DNA of 32,233 nt from an uncultured Prevotellaceae bacterium (lineage in GTDB: Bacteria; Bacteroidota; Bacteroidia; Bacteroidales; Bacteroidaceae). Each line of letters starts with the position of its first letter. The first letter of the stretch is position 1. The notes under the pieces were generated by a model, which was not told where the DNA came from, made no database searches, and was given only the letters and a program-made list of their open reading frames with translations. The DNA is taken from contig CACZIT010000036.1 in assembly GCA_902781315.1 (NCBI GenBank), positions 1 to 32,233 of the forward strand, given 5' to 3'. Position numbers and translations under genes: made by a program. Positions 1 to 7,731 of this stretch are shown piece after piece.

Positions 1-979
1 CGACATTTCTGTTGTGCAAGAAATATGTACAATAAAATGAATTTTGTCGCTTTGCAAGCAAAATCCCACTAAACCCTATAGGTTGCGGATTTGAGGATTT
101 TAATTCCAACGGTTGATACTGATGAGGATTGGAGATGATGACTACCCCAGCGACACTGCTCACGTTATTGCCTGCTGAGTTAAAGCTGTTCTCCACATAG
201 CCGAAGGCTGTCATGGGGTCAGGGGCATAGTAGGTGGGATCTTTCAGGTAGCGAGGATTGCCCAGCACCTTCTTCTTGTAGGAAAGGAACTTAGAGGATT
301 TCATCTCTTGGTAGTCCACTCGCTGGGCAGCAAACTTGCCTCGACCGTCAGGGACAATCCAGGTGACGTAGCGGGTAAAGATGATTGGCGTTTCCTCCTG
401 ATGGAAACCATAAAGCGTGAAAGTGTGTATGCCCTTCGCATTGGTGGCTTTCGTGATGAGACCTGGCAAGCCTCCCAGCTTCCACGGCCCGATGCTGGCC
501 GGCACGTCCTCTGTATAGAAGACATTCCACGTCAGGCCATGGTACTTGGCAGTGGCCGACTGACATGCGTAGCCGCAGATGCTGTCCTGCTCATTCGTCA
601 GTGTCCAGTCCTGCTTTTCCAATGGCTCGTCTGTCATGTAGCGATACGGATAGAGCATTTCCTGCGTCGTGATGCTGCCTTCAGGGTAGTTCGTGAAGAC
701 TGTTCCCATGTGCATCTGGGCAGCCAGATAGCCATCGGCAATGCGCGAACTGCCCTTTTTCTGCCTGTCGTACTCTTCGTAAGGGAAACTCTTTGTGATG
801 CCGCCCGATGTCTGCACGGCAATGTACATCGAGTCCGTCACCGGCTGTCCGTCGGCATCAGTGGTTCTACACTCATAGCGATAAATCGCCGTGAACAGTG
901 ACACGCCGATCGTGTCTCGCTGCGCCTGCGCTGCTATCGTCAGCGCGAGGGCCATCATGGTTGCTAAAATCTTTTTCAT
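1..979 (-). CDS. GLPGLI family secreted protein (copy B), 3' end outside window
   Basis: Reading leftwards from the ATG at 979-977, the frame is open to the window edge (about 326 codons). It begins with a signal peptide (MKKILATMMALALTIAAQAQ) nearly identical to that of the upstream neighbour. The family signature GLPGLI is present in the context GPWKLGGLPGLITKA. Further shared stretches with the neighbour are YPYRY, GNPRY, PTYY and the YQPLEL end motif. GLPGLI proteins are exported proteins of unknown function restricted largely to Bacteroidota. The start lies 3 bp after the stop of copy A, so the two are co-transcribed and arose by tandem duplication. Copy A stops immediately after YQPLELE, whereas this copy reads on from YQPLELK for at least 31 more codons. 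Because the frame leaves the window, its true end is unknown. Family assignment is firm; function is unknown. Confidence 0.85.
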   Translation of the reverse strand, partial: MKKILATMMALALTIAAQAQRDTIGVSLFTAIYRYECRTTDADGQPVTDSMYIAVQTSGGITKSFPYEEYDRQKKGSSRIADGYLAAQMHMGTVFTNYPEGSITTQEMLYPYRYMTDEPLEKQDWTLTNEQDSICGYACQSATAKYHGLTWNVFYTEDVPASIGPWKLGGLPGLITKATNAKGIHTFTLYGFHQEETPIIFTRYVTWIVPDGRGKFAAQRVDYQEMKSSKFLSYKKKVLGNPRYLKDPTYYAPDPMTAFGYVENSFNSAGNNVSSVAGVVIISNPHQYQPLELKSSNPQPIGFSGILLAKRQNSFYCTYFLHNRNV

Positions 980-982
980 TGT

Positions 983-1798
983 TTACTCCAGTTCCAACGG
1001 TTGATACACATGGCTCTTCTGTAGAATCATCATGTGGGAGTTATAGCCGACAGAATAGAAAGTTCCATTTACATTGACTTCCAGCACCTCGTCAGCTCCT
1101 TCGGGCACATAGTACGTTGGCTCCTTGGGGTAGCGGGGATTGCCCAATGTCTTCTTCTTGAAATCCATCAGCTTCTTGCGGCTCAGTTTCTGGTACTCAG
1201 GACTGCCAATCATATTGATGTCAATCACCTCGTTCTTCGTTTCATACAGCGTAAAACAGTGGATACCCTCAGCATCCTCGGCTTTGATAATCAGTCCCGG
1301 CAGTCCGCGCAACTTCCACGGGCCGGCCGACGAGGGCATTTCCTCGGTGTACCACGCCGTCCACTGCTTGCCGTAGAGCTTACCCGTAGCCCGATGGCAG
1401 GGCAGTCCGCTGATGGTCAGCGTGTCCTCCGTCAGCGTCCAGTCCACCTTGGCCATTGGCTCATGGGTCTCGTAGCGATAGGGATAAATGGGTTCTACGG
1501 CTACGACCGACGACTTTTCCACATCGGTCAGCACGTTCTGGAAGTGCATGGAGAACGCATCCAACATTTCCTGACTTGCCCGTCCGTCCTTGTTGTAGGA
1601 AAGTACGGTAGTGCAATACGTGGCACGTGTGCCCACCAGCAGAGCCAGCCGTATCGAGTCCGTGACGTTCTGCCCTTCCTCGTCCTGCGTCTGAATGGTG
1701 TAGTTGTAGAATGCTACAAACTGTGTTGAGTCGATTCTCTCGGCCTGCGCTGCTATCGTCAGCGCGAGGACCATCATGGTTGCTAAGATCTTTTGCAT
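983..1798 (-). CDS. GLPGLI family secreted protein (copy A)
   Basis: This is a 271-residue protein with an N-terminal signal peptide (MQKILATMMVLALTIAAQA) and probable cleavage after the last Ala. The family hallmark GLPGLI occurs in GPWKLRGLPGLIIKA at about residues 165-180, followed by the GIHCFTLYE strand typical of the family. It is the fourth-from-left member of a minus-strand set in which BlaI, the M56/TonB protein, this gene and copy B follow one another. The 118-bp gap to the M56 gene shows no clear promoter, so co-transcription is likely. The biochemical role of GLPGLI proteins is not established. Association with a repressor and sensor-peptidase pair suggests an envelope-stress or secreted effector role, which is inference only. 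Confidence 0.88.
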   Translation of the reverse strand: MQKILATMMVLALTIAAQAERIDSTQFVAFYNYTIQTQDEEGQNVTDSIRLALLVGTRATYCTTVLSYNKDGRASQEMLDAFSMHFQNVLTDVEKSSVVAVEPIYPYRYETHEPMAKVDWTLTEDTLTISGLPCHRATGKLYGKQWTAWYTEEMPSSAGPWKLRGLPGLIIKAEDAEGIHCFTLYETKNEVIDINMIGSPEYQKLSRKKLMDFKKKTLGNPRYPKEPTYYVPEGADEVLEVNVNGTFYSVGYNSHMMILQKSHVYQPLELE

Positions 1799-1916
1799 TG
1801 TTGTTAATGTTTACTTGATTTAACTCTATATGGATATCGTTAATTTTAGGGCATAATTAGGGCTGTCCACCATTCTGATGGATTACGTAACTAATTGATT
1901 ATGTGACTGTTATTTT

Positions 1917-3386
1917 TTATCTGAGAGCGTAGTTCACCTTTTTTGTCAGCTGCACGCGGACAGGTTTTCCGCTCTGCCGTCCAGGCTCAAAAGGCGGCAT
2001 GCCACGAAAGAGTTCCTCGGCCGCCTCACGCAGGGCACGACGGCCCTCGTCGTCTTCAGCCTCCGACGGCTGTTTGTCCGATGTCCCGTATGCATAGACC
2101 TTCGCATCGGCCTCATCCGAAGGTGAGTCGACGGCTTGCACATGGGTGATGCGCCCGTCAGCCTCGACGATGAATTTCACCGTGATGGTACCCTCCACAC
2201 CGTTCTCAGTGGCAACCTTCGGATAGCGCACATGCTGGGCCATGTACTGGTTGAAAGCAGCGTCGCCACCGGGGAACTGGGGCATCTGCTCCACCATGTC
2301 GAAGTAGGCATCCTCAGGCTTTACCCCAGGCATCACTCCACCTGTGTCTACCGGTTCCGTGGCTGCCTCTACGAACACCTTTTTTTGACTGTGAATCACA
2401 TCCACACGCTCTATGGTGCTGGGATCAATGGCCACAATTTCTTCTTGCGTCACGAGTTTACCGTTGAGATACGTATCGTATTCCTCAGCCTGTGCCGACA
2501 CCCACAGGCAGGCGACGAGGGCAGGGACGAGATACAGCAGCTTCAGCCGTGACCACCGCGACGAAGGTCCGCTGTGCATCATGGCGAAGCGCTTCTTCAA
2601 TGCCCCACGGCGCAGGGTGTTCACGATGGGCAACACCTGTGTCTGCACGGCCTTGCGCACCAGCAGATGTTCGTATTCGTCGAGCGTCACGCCGCCCCGC
2701 AACACAGCCTCGTCGGCCTGAAACTCATGCACGTCGACCAAGTCTTGCCGTAACATCCAGGCGAAGGGCAAGCACCACAGCAGACGGCAGGTGAGGTCGC
2801 AGAGCACTACGTCCCACGAATGCCTCAATCGCACGTGAGCCAGCTCGTGCCGGAGCACGGTCTCCGCGTTCTGCTTCAGGTCGATGGGGCCGATGAAAAT
2901 CCAATGCATCCAACTGCTGGGCTGTGTGATTCGCATGTCCAGCATCAGATGAACGCGGTCGGGAACCATCGGATGGGCGATGCGACGACTTCGACGAATG
3001 ACACGCACCAGCGTCAGCATTCGGAACAGGTAAGTGGCGAGAGCGACGGCTATACCTATTATATATATGTATGCACCGTAGCGCAGCCAGAGGCCAGATG
3101 TTGCCCCTTCGCTTTCTTGGGCAGCGAGCGCGTTTCCGGCAACATTCTCATCAGACGGCAGACTCGTCAGCGGCACTTCAATTCTCGTAAGCACCGCATC
3201 CATAGCCGTCGGCCTGTCGGTATGCAGCGGCACGAGCGGCAGCAGCGGACTCACCACGAGGATGGCCAGCAGCACGGCGCGGTTCAGGCGGTGGAACGTC
3301 TCGCGCCGGAGCAGCAGCCTGTAGAGCGAGTAGAGCAGCGTCAGCGTCACCGCCCAGCGGATGGCGTAGATAATGAATGCAACCAT
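1917..3386 (-). CDS. M56 (BlaR1-type) membrane metallopeptidase fused to TonB C-terminal domain
   Basis: This is a 489-residue membrane protein. Hydrophobic segments lie near residues 3-25, 36-55, 104-128 and 282-299. Between the third and fourth is the M56 zinc peptidase core: HELAH at 180-184 gives the two His ligands and the catalytic Glu, and EFQADEAVL at 221-229 matches the downstream ligand region. Residues 365-489 form a Bacteroidota TonB C-terminal domain (MPQFPGGDAAFNQYM, then EGTITVKFIVEADG, then GKPVRVQLTKKVNY). In known BlaR1/MecR1 systems the M56 protein senses a signal and triggers proteolysis of a BlaI-type repressor; the TonB domain normally contacts outer-membrane receptors. 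The start lies 5 bp after the BlaI stop. Unusually, about 28 mostly acidic or polar residues are inserted in the TonB fold after residue 420. The domain calls are strong; the signal sensed is unknown. Confidence 0.88.
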   Translation of the reverse strand: MVAFIIYAIRWAVTLTLLYSLYRLLLRRETFHRLNRAVLLAILVVSPLLPLVPLHTDRPTAMDAVLTRIEVPLTSLPSDENVAGNALAAQESEGATSGLWLRYGAYIYIIGIAVALATYLFRMLTLVRVIRRSRRIAHPMVPDRVHLMLDMRITQPSSWMHWIFIGPIDLKQNAETVLRHELAHVRLRHSWDVVLCDLTCRLLWCLPFAWMLRQDLVDVHEFQADEAVLRGGVTLDEYEHLLVRKAVQTQVLPIVNTLRRGALKKRFAMMHSGPSSRWSRLKLLYLVPALVACLWVSAQAEEYDTYLNGKLVTQEEIVAIDPSTIERVDVIHSQKKVFVEAATEPVDTGGVMPGVKPEDAYFDMVEQMPQFPGGDAAFNQYMAQHVRYPKVATENGVEGTITVKFIVEADGRITHVQAVDSPSDEADAKVYAYGTSDKQPSEAEDDEGRRALREAAEELFRGMPPFEPGRQSGKPVRVQLTKKVNYALR

Positions 3387-3391
3387 ACGCG

Positions 3392-3769
3392 TCAGCCCTC
3401 CCCGCTGCTGTGGTCCTTACGCTTCAGGTCGGCCAGATACTGCAGCAGCTCGGCCTCGCTGACCTTCTCCTCTTGCACCAGTGCCGAGACCACGCTCATG
3501 TACGAGTCGCTGAAGAAGCGACTGACGACACTCGACAACCGACCGCGCCCATAGGCCTGCTTGTCGACAATCGGCCGATAGACGAAGCCGCGCCCCTTCG
3601 GCTCGTGTGCCAGGTAGCCTTTCTTCTCCAAAGCCTGAAACACCTGGGCAATGGCATTCGCACTGGGCTGCGGTTCGGGATAGAGCGACGCGACGTCCTT
3701 CGGCGCACAGCAATTTAACTGCCAGATCAACTCCATCACTTCCTCTTCTTTGCTTGTCAGTTTCTCCAT
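3392..3769 (-). CDS. BlaI/MecI/CopY family transcriptional repressor
   Basis: This 125-residue protein has the compact winged-helix of the BlaI/MecI family: MEKLTSKEEEVMELIWQL at the N-terminus, a recognition region around NAIAQVFQALEKKGYLAHEPKGRGFVYRP, and a C-terminal dimerisation tail (SRFFSDSYMSVVSALVQEE, then AELLQYLADLKRK). Family members bind promoter dyads and are cleaved when the partner M56 peptidase is activated. It is the first gene of the minus-strand operon, followed after 5 bp by the M56/TonB gene. A good Bacteroidota promoter lies about 55 bp upstream. Autoregulation is expected for this family, but I could not pick out a convincing operator dyad. Confidence 0.9.
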   Translation of the reverse strand: MEKLTSKEEEVMELIWQLNCCAPKDVASLYPEPQPSANAIAQVFQALEKKGYLAHEPKGRGFVYRPIVDKQAYGRGRLSSVVSRFFSDSYMSVVSALVQEEKVSEAELLQYLADLKRKDHSSGEG

Positions 3770-3822
3770 GATTCTGATAACTTTTAGGTGAGTATTAACA
3801 GCTTTTTCTATTGATTACGGTG

Positions 3823-3854
3823 CAAAGATAGGTAATTATTTCCATTCTACCAAA
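3823..3854 (-). promoter_or_regulatory. Bacteroidota-type promoter of the blaI-M56-GLPGLI operon
   Basis: On the minus strand a -33 TTTG (3854-3851) is followed after exactly 20 bp by a -7 TATCTTTG (3830-3823), matching TTTG-N19-21-TAnnTTTG. The inferred start leaves a leader of about 50 nt before the BlaI ATG. Confidence 0.7.
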
Positions 3855-3968
3855 CAAATCAGGCACTATTTAACAGAAAATATTGTTGAAATGTGTTTTT
3901 TGAAAAGATTATGTATGATTCTAAACCAAATGTCGGGTTAAACATGGAATTATAATTCCTGATAGAAC

Positions 3969-4005
3969 AATCCCCAGCCACTCTTAAGACAGATGGCTGG
4001 GGATT
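3969..4005 (-). terminator. Intrinsic terminator of the glucosaminidase gene
   Basis: AATCCCCAGCCA (3969-3980) is perfectly complementary to TGGCTGGGGATT (3994-4005) with a 13-nt loop. It lies 15 bp past the stop of the minus-strand gene. The following minus-strand tract (TTGTTCTATC) is only moderately T-rich. Confidence 0.65.
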
Positions 4006-4020
4006 ATTCTATTTTGGGGA

Positions 4021-4926
4021 TTAATACACGCGGAGCTTATCGCCTACGCGGAGTTGGTAATCGGGCTCGAGATGGTTCTTCTTGTAGAGGCTCTTCAGGC
4101 GGATACCGTACTGCTGTGCAATGCCATACATACTCTCGCCTGCCTTCACGACATGCGGACGCTTCTTGAAGGCCTTGTCGGCACGGCTCTGCTTCTTCTT
4201 CAGATAAATGATGTCGCCTTCAGAAAGAACATCGTTTTTGTCACGCTCGTTGTACTTGGCAAGTTTGCGGGCCGAGATGCCCAGTTCGCGACTGAGGGAG
4301 CGGAAGGTATCGCCTTGACGGGCATAGAGATAGAGATTCTTGTTGTAGATGCGGATGATATGCTCGTCGACTCCTGCCACTGTGGGGCGCTTGCCTGTAT
4401 GGCTGTTCTTTCCTGCTGAACCGCGGTCGTATTCATAAAGGCGGTAGAGTTCGATGAGTTGGATGAGTTTGTCGGCATACTGGGGATTAGTGGCATAACC
4501 GCATGCCTTCAGGCCGCGCGCCCAGCCCTTATAGTCAGTTGTCTTCAACTGAAAGAGGCGACTGTAGCGTTGCGAGGAGGAGAGAAACTTGCTGTGGTCC
4601 TCATAACTCTCGAGGGCAGAGTTGTAGGCGCGGAAGCACTCCTGCGAGGCATCATCGTCGTGATAAACGGTGCGGCCGGTCCATCCGTGGCACTTGATGC
4701 CGAAGTGGTTGTTGCCCTTCAGACAGAGCTCGCTCTGCCCTGCCCCACTCTCGAAGATGCCTTGGGCCAAAGTGATGCTGGCGGGGATGCGATAACGCTG
4801 CATCTCCTTGATAGCAATGTCCTTATACTGGTCGATATAGTTCTGGAACTGTTGGTTCCACTTCATCTGTGCCGAAACTGCAAGCACGGTCAGCAACAGG
4901 GTGAAAGAAAGAATTGTACGTTTCAT
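4021..4926 (-). CDS. Secreted glucosaminidase-domain peptidoglycan hydrolase with two LysM domains
   Basis: This 301-residue protein has a signal peptide at residues 1-19 (MKRTILSFTLLLTVLAVSAQ). A glucosaminidase/FlgJ-like domain spans about 35-165: ITLAQGIFESGAGQS contains the candidate catalytic Glu59, followed by NNHFGIKC, a YNSALESYEDHSKFL segment and GYATNPQYADKLI, all typical of the family. Two LysM peptidoglycan-binding modules follow at about 198-243 and 257-300. The expected role is cleavage of the glycan backbone during cell-wall remodelling in the periplasm. It is divergent from the HPPK-like gene and has its own promoter and terminator. The initiating ATG is only 5 nt after the -7 box, implying a leaderless or ultrashort leader mRNA. 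The substrate bond is inferred from the family. Confidence 0.9.
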   Translation of the reverse strand: MKRTILSFTLLLTVLAVSAQMKWNQQFQNYIDQYKDIAIKEMQRYRIPASITLAQGIFESGAGQSELCLKGNNHFGIKCHGWTGRTVYHDDDASQECFRAYNSALESYEDHSKFLSSSQRYSRLFQLKTTDYKGWARGLKACGYATNPQYADKLIQLIELYRLYEYDRGSAGKNSHTGKRPTVAGVDEHIIRIYNKNLYLYARQGDTFRSLSRELGISARKLAKYNERDKNDVLSEGDIIYLKKKQSRADKAFKKRPHVVKAGESMYGIAQQYGIRLKSLYKKNHLEPDYQLRVGDKLRVY

Positions 4927-4931
4927 CGCAA

Positions 4932-4963
4932 CAAAATTACTATAATTCCTAAAAAATCACAAA
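4932..4963 (-). promoter_or_regulatory. Promoter of the glucosaminidase gene, start codon abutting the -7 box
   Basis: On the minus strand TTTG (4963-4960) is followed after 20 bp by TAATTTTG (4939-4932). Only 5 nt separate this box from the ATG at 4926, so transcription should begin at or within a few bases of the start codon. Confidence 0.7.
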
Positions 4964-4990
4964 AAAATAGTTTCTTTTAAGAATAATTAG

Positions 4991-4998
4991 TAATTTTG
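4991..4998 (+). promoter_or_regulatory. -7 box of the HPPK-like gene promoter (candidate)
   Basis: TAATTTTG matches TAnnTTTG and lies 6 nt before the ATG at 5005. It mirrors the divergent promoter. No good TTTG is found 19-21 bp upstream, only a weak TTTC at shorter spacing, so confidence is moderate. Confidence 0.45.
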
Positions 4999-5004
4999 CA
5001 ACTG

Positions 5005-5427
5005 ATGAAAGAAAGAGTGGAAATCGTGATAGCCTTGGGCACGAACAACGATCATGAAATCAGCATGTTCAAGGCGCGGCAACAGCTGGAGGTGCTGTTC
5101 AAGGATGTCGTGTTCACTCAGCAACTCTGGACCGACCCCATTGGGAGCAAGGGCCAGAACCTGCCGATGGGCACGCCTTTCCTGAATTGTCTGGCCATTG
5201 CCCACACCAATCATGGGGCCAAGCAGGTGGCCAGCGCGTTGAAGCGCATTGAGGTGCGTTGCGGAGACACGCGGGCTCATAGGATGATCGGCGTGGTGCG
5301 CATGGACGTGGACCTGCTGCTTTACAACGGCGAGCGCTATCACGAGGAAGATTGGAACCGCTCTTACATTCAGACATTGATGAAAGAGATTGAAGCTATT
5401 CGCAACACGGCAGAAGACGAAGGATAA
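5005..5427 (+). CDS. folK: HPPK-like protein (hydroxymethyldihydropterin pyrophosphokinase, divergent)
   Basis: This is a 140-residue protein beginning MKERVEIVIALGTN, which corresponds to the LGSN start strand of HPPK. Other family marks are TDPIG, FLNCLAIAHT, LKRIE and the metal-binding MDVDLLLY (matching the D-x-D-L-L signature). HPPK transfers pyrophosphate from ATP to 6-hydroxymethyl-7,8-dihydropterin in folate synthesis. The usual Arg- and Pro-rich loop before the D-x-D is eroded (HRMIGVVRMDVD), so activity may be altered. I chose the ATG at 5005; an in-frame TTG at 4996 lies inside the promoter -7 box and is unlikely. It is followed after 12 bp by the M64 peptidase gene, so they probably share a transcript. 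An alternative is a non-catalytic HPPK paralogue. Confidence 0.68.
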   Translation: MKERVEIVIALGTNNDHEISMFKARQQLEVLFKDVVFTQQLWTDPIGSKGQNLPMGTPFLNCLAIAHTNHGAKQVASALKRIEVRCGDTRAHRMIGVVRMDVDLLLYNGERYHEEDWNRSYIQTLMKEIEAIRNTAEDEG

Positions 5428-5439
5428 TCAACGATAAAT

Positions 5440-6711
5440 ATGAAACGTTTTTTTCTTTTCTTGTTTCTTTTCACTACTTTCTGTGCCGCAGAGGCACAGG
5501 TGTTCAGCGACTATTTTGAAGAGCGCACGCTCAGGATTGACTATACGTTTGCAGGCGATGCCACCCATCAAGTGATAGCTCTTGACCAGCTGTCGCAAAT
5601 GCCGGGATGGTATGGCAAGCACAAGCGGCTGGCCGAGTTGCCCGTGGAGGGAAACGGCCAGATCAGCGTGCGCTGTCATCGCACGGGAGAGGTCATCTAC
5701 CGCAACTCCTTCTCAACGCTATTTCAGGAATGGCAATCGTATCCTGAAGCCGAGCAGGTGTGGAAGTCGTTTGAGAACGTATTTCTGGTGCCTATGCCAA
5801 AAGACACAGTGGACATTACCATCGACCTGCGCAACAACCGACGGGAGGTGACTTCAACCATGACGCACCAGGTGGTGCCTGGCGACATCCTGATCAGGCA
5901 TATTGGCGAGAACGACGTGACGCCATACACCGTTGTGCAGGAGGCAGCCGACCCTTCGCACTGCATCCACATAGCCTATCTGGCCGAGGGATACACGGAA
6001 GAGGAGATGGACGTGTTTCTGAAGGACGTCAACATTGCCGTGGAGGCTCTCTTTGCTCACGACCCCTTCAAATCGATGCGTTCGAGGTTTAACATCGTAG
6101 CCGTGCAGGCTCCTTCGGCAGAAAGTGGCACCAGTGAGCCGTCTAAGGGAATATGGCGCAACACGGCCCTGAAATCACATTTCGACACTTTCTACAGCAA
6201 CCGCTATCTGACAACGCTGCACCTGAAGACAATGCACGACTGGCTGGCGGGAACGCCCTACGAGCACATCATCGTACTGGTGAACACATCGGAGTACGGC
6301 GGTGGCGGTATTCTGAATTCTTACAACCTGTCGATGACCCATCACGAGATGTTCCGCCCAGTGGTGGTGCATGAGTTTGGCCATAGCTTTGCGGGATTGG
6401 CCGACGAATATGCCTACGATCAAGAGCAGATTCCCATGTACCCCCACGACGTGGAGCCCTGGGAGCCTAACATCACGACACTTGCTGACTTCTCGAAGAA
6501 ATGGCAATCGATGGTAGCAAAGGGGACGCCTATTCCAACCCCTATCAAAGCTGGCAAGGAACGTGCAGGACTCTATGAGGGTGCAGGCTACAGTCTGAAG
6601 GGAGTATACAGGGCCTACCCCGACTGTCGCATGCGCACAAATGAGAACCCAGAGTTCTGCGAGGTATGCAAACAGGCGATTAGCCGTCTGATAGATTTCT
6701 ATACGAAATAA
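5440..6711 (+). CDS. Secreted M64 family metallopeptidase (IgA peptidase-like)
   Basis: This 423-residue protein has a signal peptide (MKRFFLFLFLFTTFCAAEAQ). An N-terminal all-beta M64 domain covers about residues 21-150. The catalytic domain carries VVVHEFGHSFAGLADEY at 308-324: the HEFGH zinc motif at 311-315, with Asp322 as the likely third ligand in the HExxHxxxxxxD pattern. IHIAYLAEGYT at 177-186 and IIVLVNTSEYGGGG at 277-290 are further conserved M64 segments. The prototype M64 enzyme cleaves IgA in Clostridium ramosum; Bacteroidota homologues are widespread and their substrates are largely unknown, so IgA cleavage should not be assumed. It lies 12 bp after the HPPK-like gene and 36 bp before the TPR gene, in one direction. 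Confidence 0.88.
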   Translation: MKRFFLFLFLFTTFCAAEAQVFSDYFEERTLRIDYTFAGDATHQVIALDQLSQMPGWYGKHKRLAELPVEGNGQISVRCHRTGEVIYRNSFSTLFQEWQSYPEAEQVWKSFENVFLVPMPKDTVDITIDLRNNRREVTSTMTHQVVPGDILIRHIGENDVTPYTVVQEAADPSHCIHIAYLAEGYTEEEMDVFLKDVNIAVEALFAHDPFKSMRSRFNIVAVQAPSAESGTSEPSKGIWRNTALKSHFDTFYSNRYLTTLHLKTMHDWLAGTPYEHIIVLVNTSEYGGGGILNSYNLSMTHHEMFRPVVVHEFGHSFAGLADEYAYDQEQIPMYPHDVEPWEPNITTLADFSKKWQSMVAKGTPIPTPIKAGKERAGLYEGAGYSLKGVYRAYPDCRMRTNENPEFCEVCKQAISRLIDFYTK

Positions 6712-6747
6712 GAAAAAAGGAATCCGAACAACGTCGTATCCGAGATA

Positions 6748-7512
6748 ATGAAAGCATTGCCTTGCTATTTCCTCCTGTTGCTGCTCGTGGCACTACCGCC
6801 AAGGGCTGGTTTTCTGCGGTCGAACGTATCGCCTCAGCATGTAGAGGAGGAGAAACCATCGGATTCCGAACTGTTTGGAAAAGCCATTGAATACTTCCAG
6901 AGTGGGAAATTCCATGAGGCCCTGCTCCTGTTTGACAAGCTGGATAGCAAATACAAACTGAACCCGCGCTTCAGGGCTTTCCTGGCTGTCTGCCACTACT
7001 ACGACTGGAACGACAAGGAAACGAACCTGCTGCTGGATTCCATTTTGCCCCAGTTGGAACCATTCGCCCCGCACGAACGCTCCATCTACTATTACATCAA
7101 TGCCGAAAGCCACTTCAACCTGGGGGAATACCAGAAAGCCGTGCAATACTACGAACAGGCGCTCAACGTGTGCTACAACAACGAGAAGCCTGATGCTTTA
7201 TACAGGCTGGGCTACTGCTACCTCTTCAACAACGACACTACGACGGCCTACGAATATTTCAACTCGGCACTGACCTACTATCGGCACTTCCGCAACACCG
7301 ATAACGACCAGCCCCGCATTGCCCAGATAGAAAAGATTGTGCACTACCTGTCGCCAGCTCCACTGCTGGCTGAGGAGGAAAAGGCTGACCTGAATTCAAC
7401 GTTGCAGACCGACCAGCAGATGGCACGCGACACCCTGCGCGGCCGAATTATAGACGACATCGACCTCTCTGATATTTACGAGAACCAGATCATCATCAGC
7501 GACGAGGAGTAA
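6748..7512 (+). CDS. Exported tetratricopeptide-repeat protein
   Basis: This 254-residue protein has a hydrophobic N-terminus (MKALPCYFLLLLLVALPPRAG) consistent with a signal peptide. TPR-like helical hairpins follow: ELFGKAIEYFQSGKFHEALLLFD, then ESHFNLGEYQKAVQYYEQAL, then LYRLGYCYLFNNDTTTAYEYF. The C-terminal 70 residues are acidic and low in hydrophobics, ending ISDEE. TPR proteins are protein-interaction scaffolds; no partner is evident. It is the last gene of the plus-strand HPPK-M64-TPR set and ends 127 bp before tRNA-Ser. Confidence 0.75.
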   Translation: MKALPCYFLLLLLVALPPRAGFLRSNVSPQHVEEEKPSDSELFGKAIEYFQSGKFHEALLLFDKLDSKYKLNPRFRAFLAVCHYYDWNDKETNLLLDSILPQLEPFAPHERSIYYYINAESHFNLGEYQKAVQYYEQALNVCYNNEKPDALYRLGYCYLFNNDTTTAYEYFNSALTYYRHFRNTDNDQPRIAQIEKIVHYLSPAPLLAEEEKADLNSTLQTDQQMARDTLRGRIIDDIDLSDIYENQIIISDEE

Positions 7513-7588
7513 ATGCTGAACGTGGATGACTGCAAACGTCTTTTTTTGCTGCTTTTTTCATACTGAAGAAAAAAAAGTTGCTTTATTA

Positions 7589-7620
7589 TTTGGTGCTACG
7601 GAAAAAACTTTGTATTTTTG
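7589..7620 (+). promoter_or_regulatory. Promoter of tRNA-Ser
   Basis: TTTG (7589-7592) is followed after 20 bp by TATTTTTG (7613-7620), a full Bacteroidota consensus match, 18 nt upstream of the first acceptor-stem base. Confidence 0.75.
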
Positions 7621-7638
7621 CACCCGCAATCGAGTAAA

Positions 7639-7726
7639 GGAAGGTTGGCAGAGTGATCGATCGCGCTGGACTCGAAATCCGGTATACCCCTTTCGGGTAT
7701 CGGGGGTTTGAATCCCTCACCTTCCG
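7639..7726 (+). tRNA. tRNA-Ser (anticodon CGA, reads UCG)
   Basis: The acceptor stem GGAAGGT (7639-7645) pairs with ACCTTCC (7719-7725), with discriminator G at 7726. The anticodon arm CTGGA-ctCGAaa-TCCGG gives anticodon CGA. A long variable arm (ATACCC, loop CTTTC, GGGTAT) marks it as a class II tRNA, and the T arm is GGGGG-TTTGAAT-CCCTC. The 3' CCA is not encoded (CAAA follows the discriminator), so CCA-adding enzyme is needed. Confidence 0.95.
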
Positions 7727-7731
7727 CAAAG

